Both the position numbers and the translations under genes were made by a program. The notes beneath the pieces are model-generated. The model ran no database searches, was not told the DNA's origin, and was given only the letters and a program-made list of their open reading frames with translations. This document shows, one piece after another, positions 35,845 through 49,800 of a stretch of 64,000 bases of DNA. Positions within the stretch are counted from its first letter, which is position 1; the number at the start of each line of letters is the position of its first letter. The stretch is from Glandiceps talaboti (lineage: Eukaryota; Hemichordata; Enteropneusta; Spengelidae), in assembly GCF_964340395.1 (NCBI RefSeq), contig NC_135566.1, positions 13,561,501 to 13,625,500 of the forward strand. The letters run 5' to 3'.

Positions 35845-37958
35845 ACACAACAATGGTCTCCCTAAACAATGGTCTCCCTAAACAAAGCTGATCAGTCGCT
35901 TTTTCTTGAAGTTGAAGACAGTCCACACTCATTTGAAATATAATTTGACTCAAGAATGGCAAAGACAACAATGGGTTTTAGTGTCAAAAACTCCTTAAAA
36001 AGCAACAAAAAGAATATTGAACATCGAATGCGAACATGAGTATGTTTTACCTCCCATCCCATGTGAATATACGGATAAACAGCGACATAAATACTGCTAA
36101 ATTTCTTGAACTTGTCCTGTTCAGATTGTGACACTCCTACTCCATCCAACCATTCTTGTTTCCATCTTTCAAACAAGGCATCAAACTTTAGTTTCAGGTA
36201 CGGAATCAAGACCTGAAGATCAGAAGAAAACAAGAAATCAGAGATGAGTCAAGACTCAACACCAAAGTAAGCACAGAAATGTGTGCTGAATTTGACATTA
36301 TCACAAAAAGCTGCTACACACAATTGCCATTCAGACATTGTTATCGTATGTTCATGTGACTCGGATCACAATTTTTGTAGCACAATCAGATTAATTGAAT
36401 AATGCGTTTCAACAAAATGGCCATTTCCAAGTGCCAGCTGATATAGTATACAGTGATACGATATTATACTCTGTTGTTGCATAATTGCATTCTACTGCAG
36501 CTATTTGCAAACACATAGATTGAAGTCTGTTGGTTGAGCTTTGCTTATGGAAAGGATACAACTTCAGACATCAGACTTTGGACAAACAGAACCTGTTACA
36601 AGCTGGGGGGGGGGGGGAGTAAACAAATGAATTGGATTAATAACACTTGGTTCAGCATGTCAGAACAGCAATGACTTGTATTACACACCATGGTTTGATA
36701 AGAACAGTTTTATGGCATATTTATGTGTACATGAAATGCCAGGGGAACTGGAAATTTGTTTGTGAATATGAACCATAATGCAAAGTGGCCATACAACTCT
36801 TCTTATCAAATGATGAAATGTTATACAAGTCTCTGTACTTCCAACATGCTGTACATACCAAGTGTTATTAATCCAATGTCATTTGTTTACTTTCACTGTT
36901 TGTAACAGGTCCCATTGTTCCATGGTCTGATGTCGACAGTTGTAACATGATCATGAATTGTTTTACTGTATGTCTTTAACTTAGCTATTCTGTAGAGGTA
37001 CATAGTGATAGTGTGAATACCTGGGTAATTGTTCGGGTAGTAAACAGCCAAGCTGTATGAAAATCACACAATGCTTGCCAATGACTGTATTTCTAAGTCT
37101 AACAGAAAGAAAGCAATCCTTGTTATTCAAGTCAAACGAAGTTTATACGAAGTAAATATATCTGGATCTACTCACCAGCAGGAGAAGAGATTTGACATGT
37201 TCCTTCCTTGGTAAACTAGCGTGAAGACCTGCCATCCATTCCTTACTACAGGAATTTGGCACTCGTTTTAAGCCATAGAAGTTTTCTGAGAATGAGGCAG
37301 CTGATGAAAGATATTGAAAATCATGTTATAGCGCCCACTTTGACAGGATATGGAAATGACAAAAACAGACCACAGGGAATCATATTGATCATTGCCATTC
37401 AATCATACTCTATAAAAAATTATATAACTGAAAATAAGGTATTCATTTCCTTTGATTTACTTTCTAACCTTTCTTGAAATCATCAGTTTTAATTTATCAA
37501 CTTTTCAGTGCAATTTTCTTTCAACTCTAACTTTCTCTGTATTGTACATGTATAAGGTGTAATTTGGATAATGTGAATACTTCCCAAACAAATTTCAATA
37601 AAACAAATATAAAATTCACAGCACAACTGAAATTGATGGACATCTTACACTCGATAGTGACTGGATTGATTGTACTGCGTTTATCTTTATTCCGTGACCC
37701 AATATACTAACTGCTAATGCCTATAATCACTGTTGGTTGTCAACAAGTGTGGCAAGAGAAGCCTGCTCAGTGTGGTTGGTTGATGTCTTTATGATATACT
37801 TACATGTTGTAGATAGGAAGTGTTGTTGTAAAACTAAATCAAGGCTTAGATATATCTCATCACTGTATCTATACAACCAACCATACCTTGATGGGTTGTA
37901 TTCTGCTAACACCTGTACATGTACAGTTGACAATGTGTACATTAAACAAGGATTAGTT

Positions 37959-38025
<67 letters not shown>

Positions 38026-38593
38026 TACATACACACATGCATGCACTCACTCACACATGCATGCACACATACAAATGCACATGCACACACAGAAACACAT
38101 GTATGTGCACACATGCACACACACACACACACATACATACAAAATGTACATCCATCCATCCATCCATCCATCCATACATGTACATCCATCCATTCATTCA
38201 TACAACAAGCAACACTATAACAGCATTATACTGCAAATTTGACAAGTTGCACAGTATGTTGTTGTTATTGTTAGCAGCACTGTTGTGCTATTAATTGTTG
38301 TAGGTAATGTGAGCTTCACTTAGTTACTTCAGCAAATTTCTCTGCTGTCCCTATATATAAAACAAATGGCAAGATTGCAGCAAATGTACAAATGTATACT
38401 GGCAGGGGCATGCAATAAGTTGCCTGAGTGCATGGTCACAGTTAGTATTAATGTCTATATATCTCACCCTGAGTGCATGTTTAATAGCTGGTCTGATTGC
38501 AGACATCAACCCTTCTTGGGCAAGTACTTCAAAGAAGGTAGGTTTTTCTTCATCTGCTGTGGCAGATGTCAGGTGAGCTCCAAACTCTGCCAT
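32032..38593 (-). CDS. PEX12: Peroxisome assembly protein 12 (peroxin-12)
   Basis: Nine coding exons in transcript order: 38593-38468, 37912-37804, 37300-37176, 36212-36051, 35319-35244, 34446-34365, 33890-33713, 33307-33213 and 32149-32032. They sum to 1071 nt, 356 residues (human 359), and every phase agrees. Family role: a RING subunit of the peroxisomal PEX2-PEX10-PEX12 ubiquitin ligase that recycles the import receptor PEX5. The N-terminus starts [10 protein letters not shown]. The core includes the conserved block [13 protein letters not shown]. Hydrophobic membrane segments are seen (for example [15 protein letters not shown]). The C-terminal degenerate RING is split over exons 8-9 ([12 protein letters not shown], then [11 protein letters not shown] and KCCPVTGYP). 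Exon 8 uses an unusual but pyrimidine-preceded AAAG acceptor. The terminal intron holds a LINE fragment. Confidence 0.97.
32340..32415. repeat. (TCG)n/(TCA)n trinucleotide repeat
   Basis: A perfect GTC/TCG tract flanked by degenerate TCA/TTG units, in the last PEX12 intron. Confidence 0.97.
32490..32800 (-). mobile_element. Degenerate LINE fragment (CR1/L2-like reverse transcriptase C-terminus)
   Basis: On the minus strand a frame shows a [12 protein letters not shown] motif followed by a V-x-x-WN (VFQPWNNL) motif and [10 protein letters not shown]. These are hallmarks of the end of CR1/L2-type reverse transcriptases. The reading continues in another frame after about 32560, so at least one frameshift is present. 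It is a dead copy inside the last PEX12 intron. Confidence 0.75.
34852..34920. repeat. (ACAG)n microsatellite
   Basis: A run of about 40 bp of GACA units followed by GACT units. It lies in the PEX12 intron between exons 5 and 6. Confidence 0.95.
35587..35735. repeat. Two-copy tandem duplication, about 76 bp
   Basis: ACTCATAGTGACAAG-CCCCTT ... TTTCTTTGACTGAACAAA occurs twice with few changes, in the PEX12 intron between exons 4 and 5. A (TAAA)n tract follows at 35797-35845, then a short doubled AACAATGGTCTCCCTA. Confidence 0.9.
36557..36944. mobile_element. Long-arm TIR element, family E, copy 1
   Basis: It is palindromic over about 2 x 180 bp. Outer ends TACAACT...AGTTGTA enclose conserved blocks GTAAACAAATGAATTGGATT and TTAATAACACTTGG and their complements. 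Copies lie at 56877-57200 and 58820-59075. It sits in the PEX12 intron between exons 3 and 4. A G run marks an expanded site in the left arm. It is non-coding. Confidence 0.85.
37961..38200. repeat. (CA)n, CATG-rich and (CATC)n compound microsatellite
   Basis: About 60 bp of CA, then mixed CACA/TGCA tracts, a second CA run and a CCAT tract at 38148-38175. It lies in the first PEX12 coding intron. It explains the His-Thr and Cys-Val frames. Confidence 0.97.
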
Positions 38594-39420
38594 AGCGGTG
38601 ATGACTTTGATATAACTGTCCTTATAATTTCTCCTCTTCTCTTTTGCTCCTCTTAATCTAGCTTTCCTGTCTGCATACCCATTCTACCAAGAAGTACATG
38701 TATCTCCTACATACTGGTCAGAAATTCAAAAAAAAATTCCAACAGAGAGAGAAATTGTAAAATCATTTTTTAAGCATGCAAATGTTAATTTAGGATGAAA
38801 ATGTTAAGGTTCTCAGTTATGGATGAATTAGCCCCACTGTGAAGAGAACACAGGTGCTCCTCAAGATATTGCTCCCCTCCCCACCCAGCTCGATGAAATA
38901 AATAACCAGCAACAACACCACCACCACCACCACCACCACAAAGCAAAACAAATTTTTTTGTTTTCATTTGAAAAGTAAAAGTAAACCAAAAGAAAGTACA
39001 CATTGCATATTACAATCACAGGCACTTGAATCAATCAGTATGCATTTTTTTTTAAAAATGTATAGTAAAAGAAAAACCAAAGAAACAATTTTAAAGAAAT
39101 TTTCATGCAGATTGATTCAAGTGCCTGTGTGATTATGAATCATCCATCATCATCCATGGGTCTCCACTCTAGCTCTGTGAGTGAGCTATTGATTGAGCGA
39201 GTTCATGGCCATTTTCCGCGTAACGTCACCACGCAGATTCTCGATCTGGATGACGTTGCATGCATTCTCAAAGGTGGAAAATATTTTTAGGAGGTGCTGA
39301 AATAAATATGCTCAAATGTTACGATTAAATGTGCATAACCACATGCAGACAAGTAATCACGTACCTGTTCGCATATCGAAAAGTTCAAAGGTCAGCCGGG
39401 GTAGTAATGAAGCATTGTGG
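38594..39420. promoter_or_regulatory. Region between divergent PEX12 and AP2B1
   Basis: It contains the PEX12 leader, a (CAC)n tract near 38920-38940, an inverted repeat at 39004-39138 and CpG-containing sequence from about 39200 (TTCCGCGTAACGTCACCACG includes a CRE-like TAACGTCA). The AP2B1 leader exon probably ends at a donor at 39513/39514. A shared promoter is inferred from orientation. Confidence 0.5.
39004..39138. repeat. Inverted repeat (hairpin), about 30-bp arms
   Basis: TCACAGGCACTTGAATCAATC at about 39017-39037 pairs with GATTGATTCAAGTGCCTGTG at about 39110-39129. The spacer is A/T-rich. It lies upstream of PEX12. It is possibly a small MITE. Confidence 0.75.
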
Positions 39421-40875
39421 GAAGCAGGAAGACGCCGCCATCTTGTTCCGTAGATTTGGAAAGGATACCCATTAAATTTATCCGGTATCATCCACCGCAA
39501 AACCAAAATATTGGTAGGTATCCATGCTTTAAATATATCTCTTTGGTTAACAATAAGTTTTTGTCATACTTTTTGGAAGAGTTTATTAATCTTGACTTCT
39601 AGCAGACGGTGTGTAATGTTTCAATGGAGTGAACGTATTAACACTTCTAATAACAGGAACCGCCCCTCTCGCCACGTACAAATTTCGATGAGATTTCTTT
39701 ATTTTTGAGTTGGAAGACTGTTCTTTAGGCTGAGAGGCTTATTTCTAGACCGTTTTCTTGTGTAGTATTCCATGTGTGTGAGTTGCAAACAATAAAACAT
39801 TGGTTTGATTTATTTTTTATGTGGTTGTATGCGTACTTCCGGTCAAATCGTCAGCAAGTCGGGGGTGGCAGAAATTATCGGAATATAATATATGTTGTTG
39901 TTGTAGTAGTGTTGTTTTAAAACTTAGTCCATTGCAGTTTTATTTGTCGTATTCTGTTGTCTGAGCTTAAACAACAGCATGGAAAAATGGGGGCAAAGTA
40001 ATACCTTGAAAGGTAAAATCAGAAATACAAATGACATTCAATTGATATTATTACTACTAGAATGGAACGGCCGAGATTCAAAACATCATTGCCGACTTTG
40101 CCCCATTGTCATCGTACCACTGACATAACCATAAGTGGCAAGATATTGTGTTCAAAGCAAGGAAGTCATCGGTGACAGTGACGTTTTACATGATATGTAT
40201 TTATAAATGTTTCTTTTTGCCTTTGGAATTTTGTCCACAAGGAAATTCTACATAGCCGCCTGCATGTAATTAATTGTTGCACAAGTTATTATTCATTTCT
40301 AACATTTATGGTGTCTGGCACTTGTCAACTTTTCTGTATTGTACAATTTCAGGAGTCTGACACAGATTGCATACATATTGATTGTCTACATTTTATAAAA
40401 AGAAAATTTTTTGATGATTTACAAGATCAATATATTTTTTTGAAAACTACTTTTGAGTCTTGTTAGCAGCTCGGTTGAATTCATAATGTGATGGCTCTTT
40501 GAAAAAAATCACATGTGAAGGATGTATGTGTACATACAATAGACACATGTATGTGACATGTATGTGTACTGTATCATATTACGTCTGTGAAAGTGAAGCC
40601 TTATCTAAAGTACCATAATTGATGTAATTGTTATAACAGTGTGAAAATAATACCAATATTATAGGTCATACTTGTATTCCCAGATGACGATGGCTGTGAC
40701 TCGCAAAAATATTTGAGTGATCTAATATTTTTTCAGCACTGTTGATTGATTAAATTAACTTTTGTTGAGAAATATACACTGAATGAAATTATTTCAATAA
40801 AAACAAAGAAAACATTGTAATTTTGACATTTTTTTAATCATTCAATAGATAGATATTTGACTGTAAAACGCCAGG

Positions 40876-43800
40876 ATGACGGATTCCAAGTACTTCACCA
40901 CCACCAAGAAGGGTGAGATCTTTGAGTTGAAAGCCGAACTCAATAGTGACAAGAAAGACAGGAAGAAGGAAGCTGTTAAGAAAGTCATAGCCAGTATGAC
41001 TGTTGGCAAAGATGTCAGGTAAGGAGATTGGTAAACACTCCCTGATTTCTACCTTGGATTGCATCATAACATCCTGAATATTGTGATATTTTGTATGTCA
41101 TTTTACCCAACTTGAACTCAAGTAGATAAACAATTACAAATGTAGGGATGTTAAAAAAAGGCACATGTTGAAATTATGAGTGACTTGTCTGGCAGAACTA
41201 CAGGGAAAGTTGGTCTCGAAGGAAAGAATGAGACAGGGAGAACGTGCTTAAGATTTCCATACATTGTATCATACTTTTTGTTGGGAACTCGGTGAAATAC
41301 CCTGGGAATGCAGATAGATTTATACAACTGACAGCCTGATACAAAATTATTTTTGTGTAAAATAACATGTAATTTTACATGGGGGAGGAAACTGATATCG
41401 TGGACCTCACCCCACCATACTCTGTATCTGTGAAACCAGACACGTAATATCTATATATGAGTTGTTTATATAAATTGACACAGTTATCTTCTCTTGTTGC
41501 AGTTCTTTGTTTCCTGATGTGGTCAACTGTATGCAGACAGATAACCTGGAGTTGAAGAAACTTGTCTATTTATACTTAATGAACTATGCTAAGAGTCAAC
41601 CTGATATGGCAATCATGGCCGTCAATACATTTGTCAGGGTAAGCTACTATTTAATAGTACTAGTACTTGGATGTTTAGTTTAGTTAGATCAGGGATTCAC
41701 AGAGTAGTGGTCATTGACAACACGAGTGATAATCTCTGATATGCTATACATTGTAATATGAAATGCACCAGGAAAGTGACAAAATGTTGTATTAAAAGCA
41801 ACAAATGGATGACCCTAACACCAAGAATAATACTATTAAAGTATATTCAAATTACATGAATCAGAAAGAATTGAAAGCTATTAGAACCAGTTTCGCAAAA
41901 GTATTCTTCGTTCAGTTTACTGCTACAAATACTAAACATCAAACATGTTTCAGGACATGTAGGTACTTTTGACAGATCAGATTGAACTTGATATGCTTCA
42001 GATTACATTCACACAGTAACACGTTTGCTGGTGGGTTGGTGCGGGGGGGCCTTGCCCACACTAAGCTTGCTAACCAGCAGGAACCTAAGCAACAGATCTG
42101 TAGTTATTTTACTGGCAATCGTATTTACAGTAAATACATCAGATGTCAATTTTTCCATGCATGATTCTTTGCAGGACTGTGAAGATCCCAACCCTTTGAT
42201 CAGAGCACTAGCAGTAAGAACCATGGGTTGTATCCGAGTGGATAAAATAACAGAGTACCTGTGTGAGCCGCTGAGAAAATGCTTGAAAGATGAGGATCCG
42301 TATGTCCGCAAGACAGCAGCAGTATGTGTGGCCAAACTGCATGACATCAATGCCCAGTTGGTGGAAGACCAGGGGTTCTTAGATCATCTGAGGGACTTGC
42401 TGTCAGATTCCAATCCAATGGTAGGTTGAACTTTATTCTGTCTAAACCCATCTAGGGTAACAGTGACATTGTCCTTTGTATAGGTGAAATTTCTGGTTGT
42501 GTTAAACTTAGTACTGCATATGTCAGCCAGACTGTAATGGTACCTCAAATTTTAAAGATGCAAATTTTGTAAATTTTTGCATGGTAGAATAAACAAAAGA
42601 TTTCGTTATTTTCAACCTGTAATCATTCTTGAGTTTTACTGAAAGAATAAATTCACCCTGAGGGCCCTGATACATGTATGTATATATGCAGATATGAGAA
42701 TACATAACGCTTAGATCTATTACACTGCAGGCATTGTTGTGTACAGTCCTTTGATCAGTTGTTATTTTAGCTGAGATGGCTAACATATACTCACTCAGGC
42801 AGCAGAAATATTTGAGGTATAAATTCAGATAGAGATAAATATTGTTTTGTTTCTCTTCAGGTTGTAGCCAATGCTGTGGCAGCACTTGCTGAAATCAATG
42901 AGTCATCACCAACAGCTGCTGCCCTCATTGATATGAATTCACAAACTGTCAACAAACTGTTGACTGCTCTCAACGAATGTACCGAGTAAGTCATTCAAAT
43001 CCATCCGTTTACTTTATATAGGTATACAATAGATGTCTAATTTCAATGAAATCACCCAAGTTTGCAGAGTTTGGTAATGGTTAACTTCCACCGAAAGATT
43101 CATCATGGTTTACACTTCTGTTATCATTTAATATTATAAACTCGCCAGCACTAGTATTTAGCTGATGGTAACTTCACAGGAATGCCAACTTCAACAAGTT
43201 TTTCAGTCAAGGTTGAGTGGGATGGATACCTGTAAGATCAATGCTAGTAAATTCAATTTTGCTAACTCTGGTGGGCTCGTGAAAAAGTCAAGATATCAGT
43301 TGGTTCGTTTTCTCATTACAAGCATAGTCATAAAGTAATAGTGCTATCCTACTTCACAAAATCACAAATCTAATCCAGCCATGTTTTCTGTTAAAGATGG
43401 GGTCAGATATTTATTCTGGATTCGTTGGCCAACTATACTCCCAAAGATGAGAGGGAAGGACAGAGTATCTGTGAAAGAGTTACTCCACGTCTAGCTCATG
43501 CCAATGCTGCTGTGGTCCTCTCAGCTGTCAAGGTAATCTACAGTACATGGATTTAAAGAAATGCTTATGACAAACAAGTTTTCTTCTCCCTCACCCCTCC
43601 CCACACTAACTCAGATATAACCACACACATAACGTATAGACGTACGTACGTACGTACGTACGTACGTACGTACATACATACATGGATAGATACATACATA
43701 CATACATGTACATACATACATACATACATACATACATACATACATACATACATACATACATACATACATACATACATACATAAATACATACATACATAGT

Positions 43801-46800
43801 AATACATACATATGTACATACATACATACATACATACATACATACATACATACATACATACATACATACATACATACATACATGTACACACACACATATA
43901 CACATACAATTCTATATTTATTGTGGAATCATTTCAGAATAACAATTTCTTCTGTGTAGTCAATGTTTAATGGACTGAACTAGTTTTGTGAAATCAAAGA
44001 TGAAATGAAACTTTTCAACTGAAGGTTCTATACCAGGGCTCGAAATTCATTTTTTTTCTTGGTAGCCCAGGTGGGCTACCATCTTTTAAATTTGGTAGCC
44101 CGAGAGCAATGACTGGTAGCCCATATGCATGCATTCCTAAATTAATGGTGTCTGTGTATATATGTAACTATATGATGTATTGAATTCGATGATTGATTGA
44201 ATAACTTAAGAGTCACGTTAACACGTTATTTGTGTGTATTTCATGCCATATTTGACATTGGGGACACAATTTTTTGCATGTATGTGTCTCTGGGGCCGTG
44301 TCATTTACAACGTACGGTTATCATTGCAATGAAATAACATGTAGTCGCAATTCGTACTTGTAACTATTATCTAAATCTCTTGGTGCAGTGAGACCTGTAA
44401 AATTTGAATATGATTCAACGTATGGAAAACGTATAAACAGTTTCATAAGCCCCATGGCCATTTCCTGATGTGGAGACTACGTCTTGGGTAGTTTAGAAAC
44501 TATGTGCTGTTATCATTATCTATTCACGTGATTGGTTACTTATTAACAGACGGGTTAGACAGGATTTGTACATGACGGCCATTACGGCAAAGCCCCTTCC
44601 ATTCATGGGCGAAGAGATAATCAAACAGAGTCTAAGACCACATCAGCAGACGGTCCATGCTGAAAACTTCACTAAGATAAATTCAAATCATCATGTCACC
44701 ATTTCATTCTCACTAAAACTTCAACTTTCTTTTGAGCTTTGCTGCTACTACTAGATCGAATACATTACGTGAATTTACCATTCACCACTGCATGCTCTCA
44801 GGGGTTGCGTGAGCATGGTTTACACACGGAATGTTTTAGGCATCGTTCAAGAATAAACGAATCTGTAGGTGTATACCAAGTTAACAGTTCTCATCAGCAT
44901 AAAATTTTATCAAACACCATTACAACTGTGTCTCTGTCAAGTTGAAAGTTAAAGCTGTCATTCATGTTATGGAATTTAGTTACTGCAGCAGTGCTGTACC
45001 GAGAGTGTACTGTACCCCGACTCCGAGAAGAACCGGAAGGGCCCGGGCCGGAGAGCAGATTTCCAGAGAGTGATAACCATGGGAAATTGAAAGTACAGAA
45101 AGATAACAGTAAATCGCTATACAGAATATTGTTGCATATAAATGTTTTGTTGTGACATTTTGGAAGTACAAGCTGTGTATACGATGAACGGAAGAATGAC
45201 GTGTACAGTGTACATGTATTTCGTGTACATTTGATATACATGTAGTGTGGATGCAAATTTGGAAAGACGCACTGATTTTGACACTAATTTTGGCGAGAAC
45301 ACGTCCCACAGGACTGCGACCTCGGAGGCCCCCGGCCCGGGAAGGTGTCGGAGTCAGGGTGTCACAGTTTCATTCAAAACTTAGTAGCCCAATTGGGCTA
45401 CCACTCACATAATTTGGTAGCCCAGAGACAGACATTGGTAGTCTGTGGACGCGGGGCTACCGCGAATTTCGAGCCCTGTATACTAGGTGACAACTGTAAT
45501 AACATAAGACGAAAGACTGGGTAAGCTTCATCCATTGATGAACTATTCAGCTAGTAAAGATGACATTTTATTTGTATCGTCCTGCTTTCAGGTTTTAATG
45601 AAATTCATGGAGATGTTGGACCCTACGTCAGACTACACCGTTTCTCTCAGCAAAAAGCTGTCTCCACCACTGGTAACCTTGCTGTCAGCAGAGCCAGAGA
45701 TTCAATACGTGGCATTGAGAAATATTAATTTGATCGTTCAAAAAAGGTAGGAAATAATGAATATTTCAGGTTTTTAATATGTTCATGTAACGGGTAGCAT
45801 TGAAAAACATTAATTTGATTTTAAAAAGGCAAGGAAAGTTTGATTATTTCAGGTTTTCGTAGTATGTTTGTGTGATCAAATATAATAAAATGTGACTGAA
45901 CAGTTACTATGCCTTTCAAATTTATACCACTCAATTACCAATGTATACTAAATATTCAGTTATTAACTCGGCATAAATACTTGAAAAATTTTTATTTGGA
46001 AAAGCAGTAAGTACGTATCATATAGCAACTGTACTTGTGTATCACATCGACGCTGATATTCTTACACAGTACATAGAGCAGAAATTGTCGTCTGAAAAAT
46101 GTGGGAATATTTCCCATCAAAACAAAAGATTTTAATAGAAAGGGGGGCAAGAATGCCATTCCAAACATGGCAGGGCTCTTTGTTTCTGGACATGAATTCA
46201 TATGTGTATTAGGAAGTGCTGAATTTGATTCAGATGATAATTTTGTAAGCTTATGATCTTAGAAGACCTGAATACCATCAACTTTTTCATTCTTTTTTAC
46301 AGACCAGAGATCTTGAAACATGAAATGAAAGTGTTCTTTGTGAAGTACAATGATCCAATCTATGTGAAACTTGAGAAACTTGACATCATGATCAGACTTG
46401 CAACACAAGCTAACATTGCACAGGTGCTAGCAGAACTGAAGGAATACGCAACAGAGGTTGACGTAGACTTTGTGAGGAAGTCAGTCAGAGCCATTGGTAG
46501 ATGTGCCATCAAAGTTGAGGTATGGCCATATCAGACCGTCAGATTTAGAGGCAAATAATGGTTTTCACACAGTCAGTGCTTTCCTAGTCTAGATTCTACA
46601 CCTGTCAATATTCTCTCTATGATCACTATCTGCTCCAAGTATAGTCAAACTGACAAATTTCACTTTTCATGATTGCTCATTAATATTCAATTAGTATAGC
46701 TGCTCTGACTATCACTGGAATTTTGCACTTCATGTTTACTTAACTCCACCTCCTCCAATCTGAAAGTAAATAATGTGGGGATGCTATACAGTCATCATGT

Positions 46801-49800
46801 TTATATCAACACTGCTGGGGGTAAACACAGATTCTTGTGCTTAGAGTAACCACTTTGACTATACCGTTGAGATGATTGTAGTGATCGTAACATGTATAGG
46901 AAACTAGACTAGTGCTTCCCAACCATCTATAGAGTTATAGATTCCAATCTATGACTAGATCAAAGAGAGTAGATATCTTGACAAGTTCATTGTTGATTAT
47001 GTACAAAATGTAACTTGTAACTTAGTTATTTTCTGGTGAAAACATGGGCACACCTGAACAAACTTTCTCCATGTCAATTTTCCCCTCAATGAAGTCAAGT
47101 CTGTGAGGGGGCATCTTGTTGACCAAAAGACAACAAAGGCCCTTGGGATAATGCTGTAAACCATAGGATGGAACCCACTACTTAGAAATGCCTTCGGATA
47201 ACTCTAAATCATAGGGTGGAGCACATTACTGTAGAAATGCTAACCATGTAAATCATTGGGTGGAACCCACTACTCTATAAAGACTCGAGGCAAATGCTCT
47301 ACTGTATCCCTTCTGTAGATACTAGATATGTGTAGATGAAAAGTTTGGGAAAGAATTCCTATCATAGTAAGACAATCATAGATTCTTTCATCGATAAATT
47401 CAATATTTTTTCTACGACACACATAATGTCCAATAAAAGTGGTGTACTTAATTTTTACCGCTGTCTTGTCTTCCCAATAGCAATCTGCTGAAAGATGTGT
47501 TAGTACATTACTTGACCTCATTCAAACCAAAGTCAACTATGTTGTCCAGGAGGCCATCGTTGTAATCAAAGATATCTTCCGTAAATACCCCAATAAATAC
47601 GAGAGCATCATTTCTACGTTGTGTGAAAATCTGGATACTTTGGATGAGCCAGAAGCAAGGTGAGTTGAACTTTATCATTGTGACAACCTTTATTGCAAAC
47701 TGGGTGGTGGTGGTGGTGGTGGGGGGGGGAGGGGGGGGGGGGTGAAATCATCATGCCACCATTACCTTCTCAACTCACATATTTGAACATGAAACATGTG
47801 TTGTGCAAGTGTGTTTCAGTGAATTCTGAATAAATCAACATTGATTGGCTAGTTTTCCGCAAACAAGATGCTGTTGTGTACCACGCACAAATCAAAATAG
47901 CCCTTATGAAATGTAGATGTCAACAATGGGTCATGCCATGACAATTTGCATATGAATGACAATCGATTGGCTGTTACAGGAGTTAAACTTGAACCAATAT
48001 GTGTGTATATTTGATTGGCAGAGCATCAATGATCTGGATCATTGGAGAATATGCCGAGCGAATCGACAACGCTGATGAGCTTCTGGAGAGTTTCTTGGAG
48101 GGATTCCATGATGAAAATACACAAGTGCAATTACAGCTCCTCACAGCCATCGTCAAGTTATTCTTAAAGAGACCCACAGATACACAAGAACTGGTACAGC
48201 AAGTGCTCAGTTTGGCAACACAGGTATCCATTCTTTCTCAATCTATCTTCATTTTGGGCTCTCCTTCCATAGACAAATGCAGTTGTCTATACAGTGGTTT
48301 CAATGAAATACATTAAGTCAAGTTTTATGTCTGAAATCTACCTTATACAATGAATTTAGTGTGACAAGTTACACAAGGGGTTCCACACACTTGGAAGTCC
48401 GGCACTGTAGTTTTGTGCAAGGTTTTTATTACAGATTTGAAGTGTTGAATTTTGTAATCTGCTAGCATTGCCCAGTCATTTTACCTTGTTGCCCATGCAA
48501 AATTTGAATCATACCAGATTTCCTAACTCAGACAGGTTTTGACAAAACATTGACTGCAAAGTGAACATCTTGAATGTGAAGTACTTTTAATTTCTGTAAT
48601 TTCTTGATTCTATGACCACTGTTCCAGAATCTTTATATTGTGGTTACCAAATAAACTGTTTTTAATAAACGTTGACTTTAAATGGGAACTTAGGAAGTAT
48701 TCTTAATCTTGATTCCTTTGGTTACTCAACAGGATAGTGACAATCCAGACTTGCGTGATAGAGGTTACATTTACTGGCGATTGTTGTCTACCGACCCTGC
48801 AGCAGCCAAAGAAGTAGTGCTGGCAGAGAAACCACTCATCTCGGAGGAAACTGATCTGATTGAACCCACACTGCTAGATGAACTCATTTGTCACATTTCA
48901 AGTCTGGCATCTGTCTATCATAAACCACCCAGTGCGTTTGTCGAAGGACGCACAGCATTGAAGAAGGTTGCACTTCCAGCAAGACCACAGTCGTAAGTTT
49001 GACTGCATTTACATCTTAGAAACAAAACAGTGATGCTAGCTGTGGTTTTAGTGGCCTGTACCATATTGGGATACCCACAACCATCAACCTAATAACGTGG
49101 CGTATCTTAGTCTTTGATAATAGCAAAGAGCTGTACAGTTTGTAAGTGATGCTAGGAACAGAGTGAGAATGGGAATGTATTTGTATGCATATTTGCTCTC
49201 AAAAAAGAAAAAAAAAAATATTGAAAAGTACACTCCACAAATCGGGAAATGTCGCTATTGTTTATGTTTAGCACCATTAAAAGAAATGTTAGTATCCTTG
49301 ACATATAATATTACTTCACTGGTTTTTGATGAGTTGTCTAATTTTCCACTACAGGGCAACCTCAGAAGTGGCTGAAACAGCAGTCACGGCACCAACAGCT
49401 GCTGCAGCTCCTCCTCCACCAGCACAAGCACAAACCACAGTTATCCCATCACAAGGAGACCTGATTGGTGATCTCCTCAGTATGGACTTGGGACCACCAG
49501 CTCAGCAACAAGTTCAACAACAACCAACATCATACATCGAAGACACAGGGTCAATAGACTTATTAGGTGGTGGCTTGGACAGCCTGGTGAGTTGAGTTAT
49601 ATCAAATTGAACAGTGTTTTTGCTAAGGCTTGTAATTGGGGGATCTACCTGAGTTCCCCAATCACTTTACAGGGGTTGCCAAAACAAAATTATGTTACAC
49701 AGTGTAAGAGAGTACTACACAAATTTTACCAGATCCCTCCCTCTCTTACAGGGTTCCCCAACTTCAACACAAACACTTGCATGATTTTTGACATAAGCTT

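Noticed and set aside
48224-48732. Possible third U12 intron, AP2B1 donor GTATCCATT
   Set aside because: The donor is near the U12 consensus, but the exon ends CAG and no branch-site match lies 10-20 nt before the acceptor. Ordinary U2 splicing fits better.
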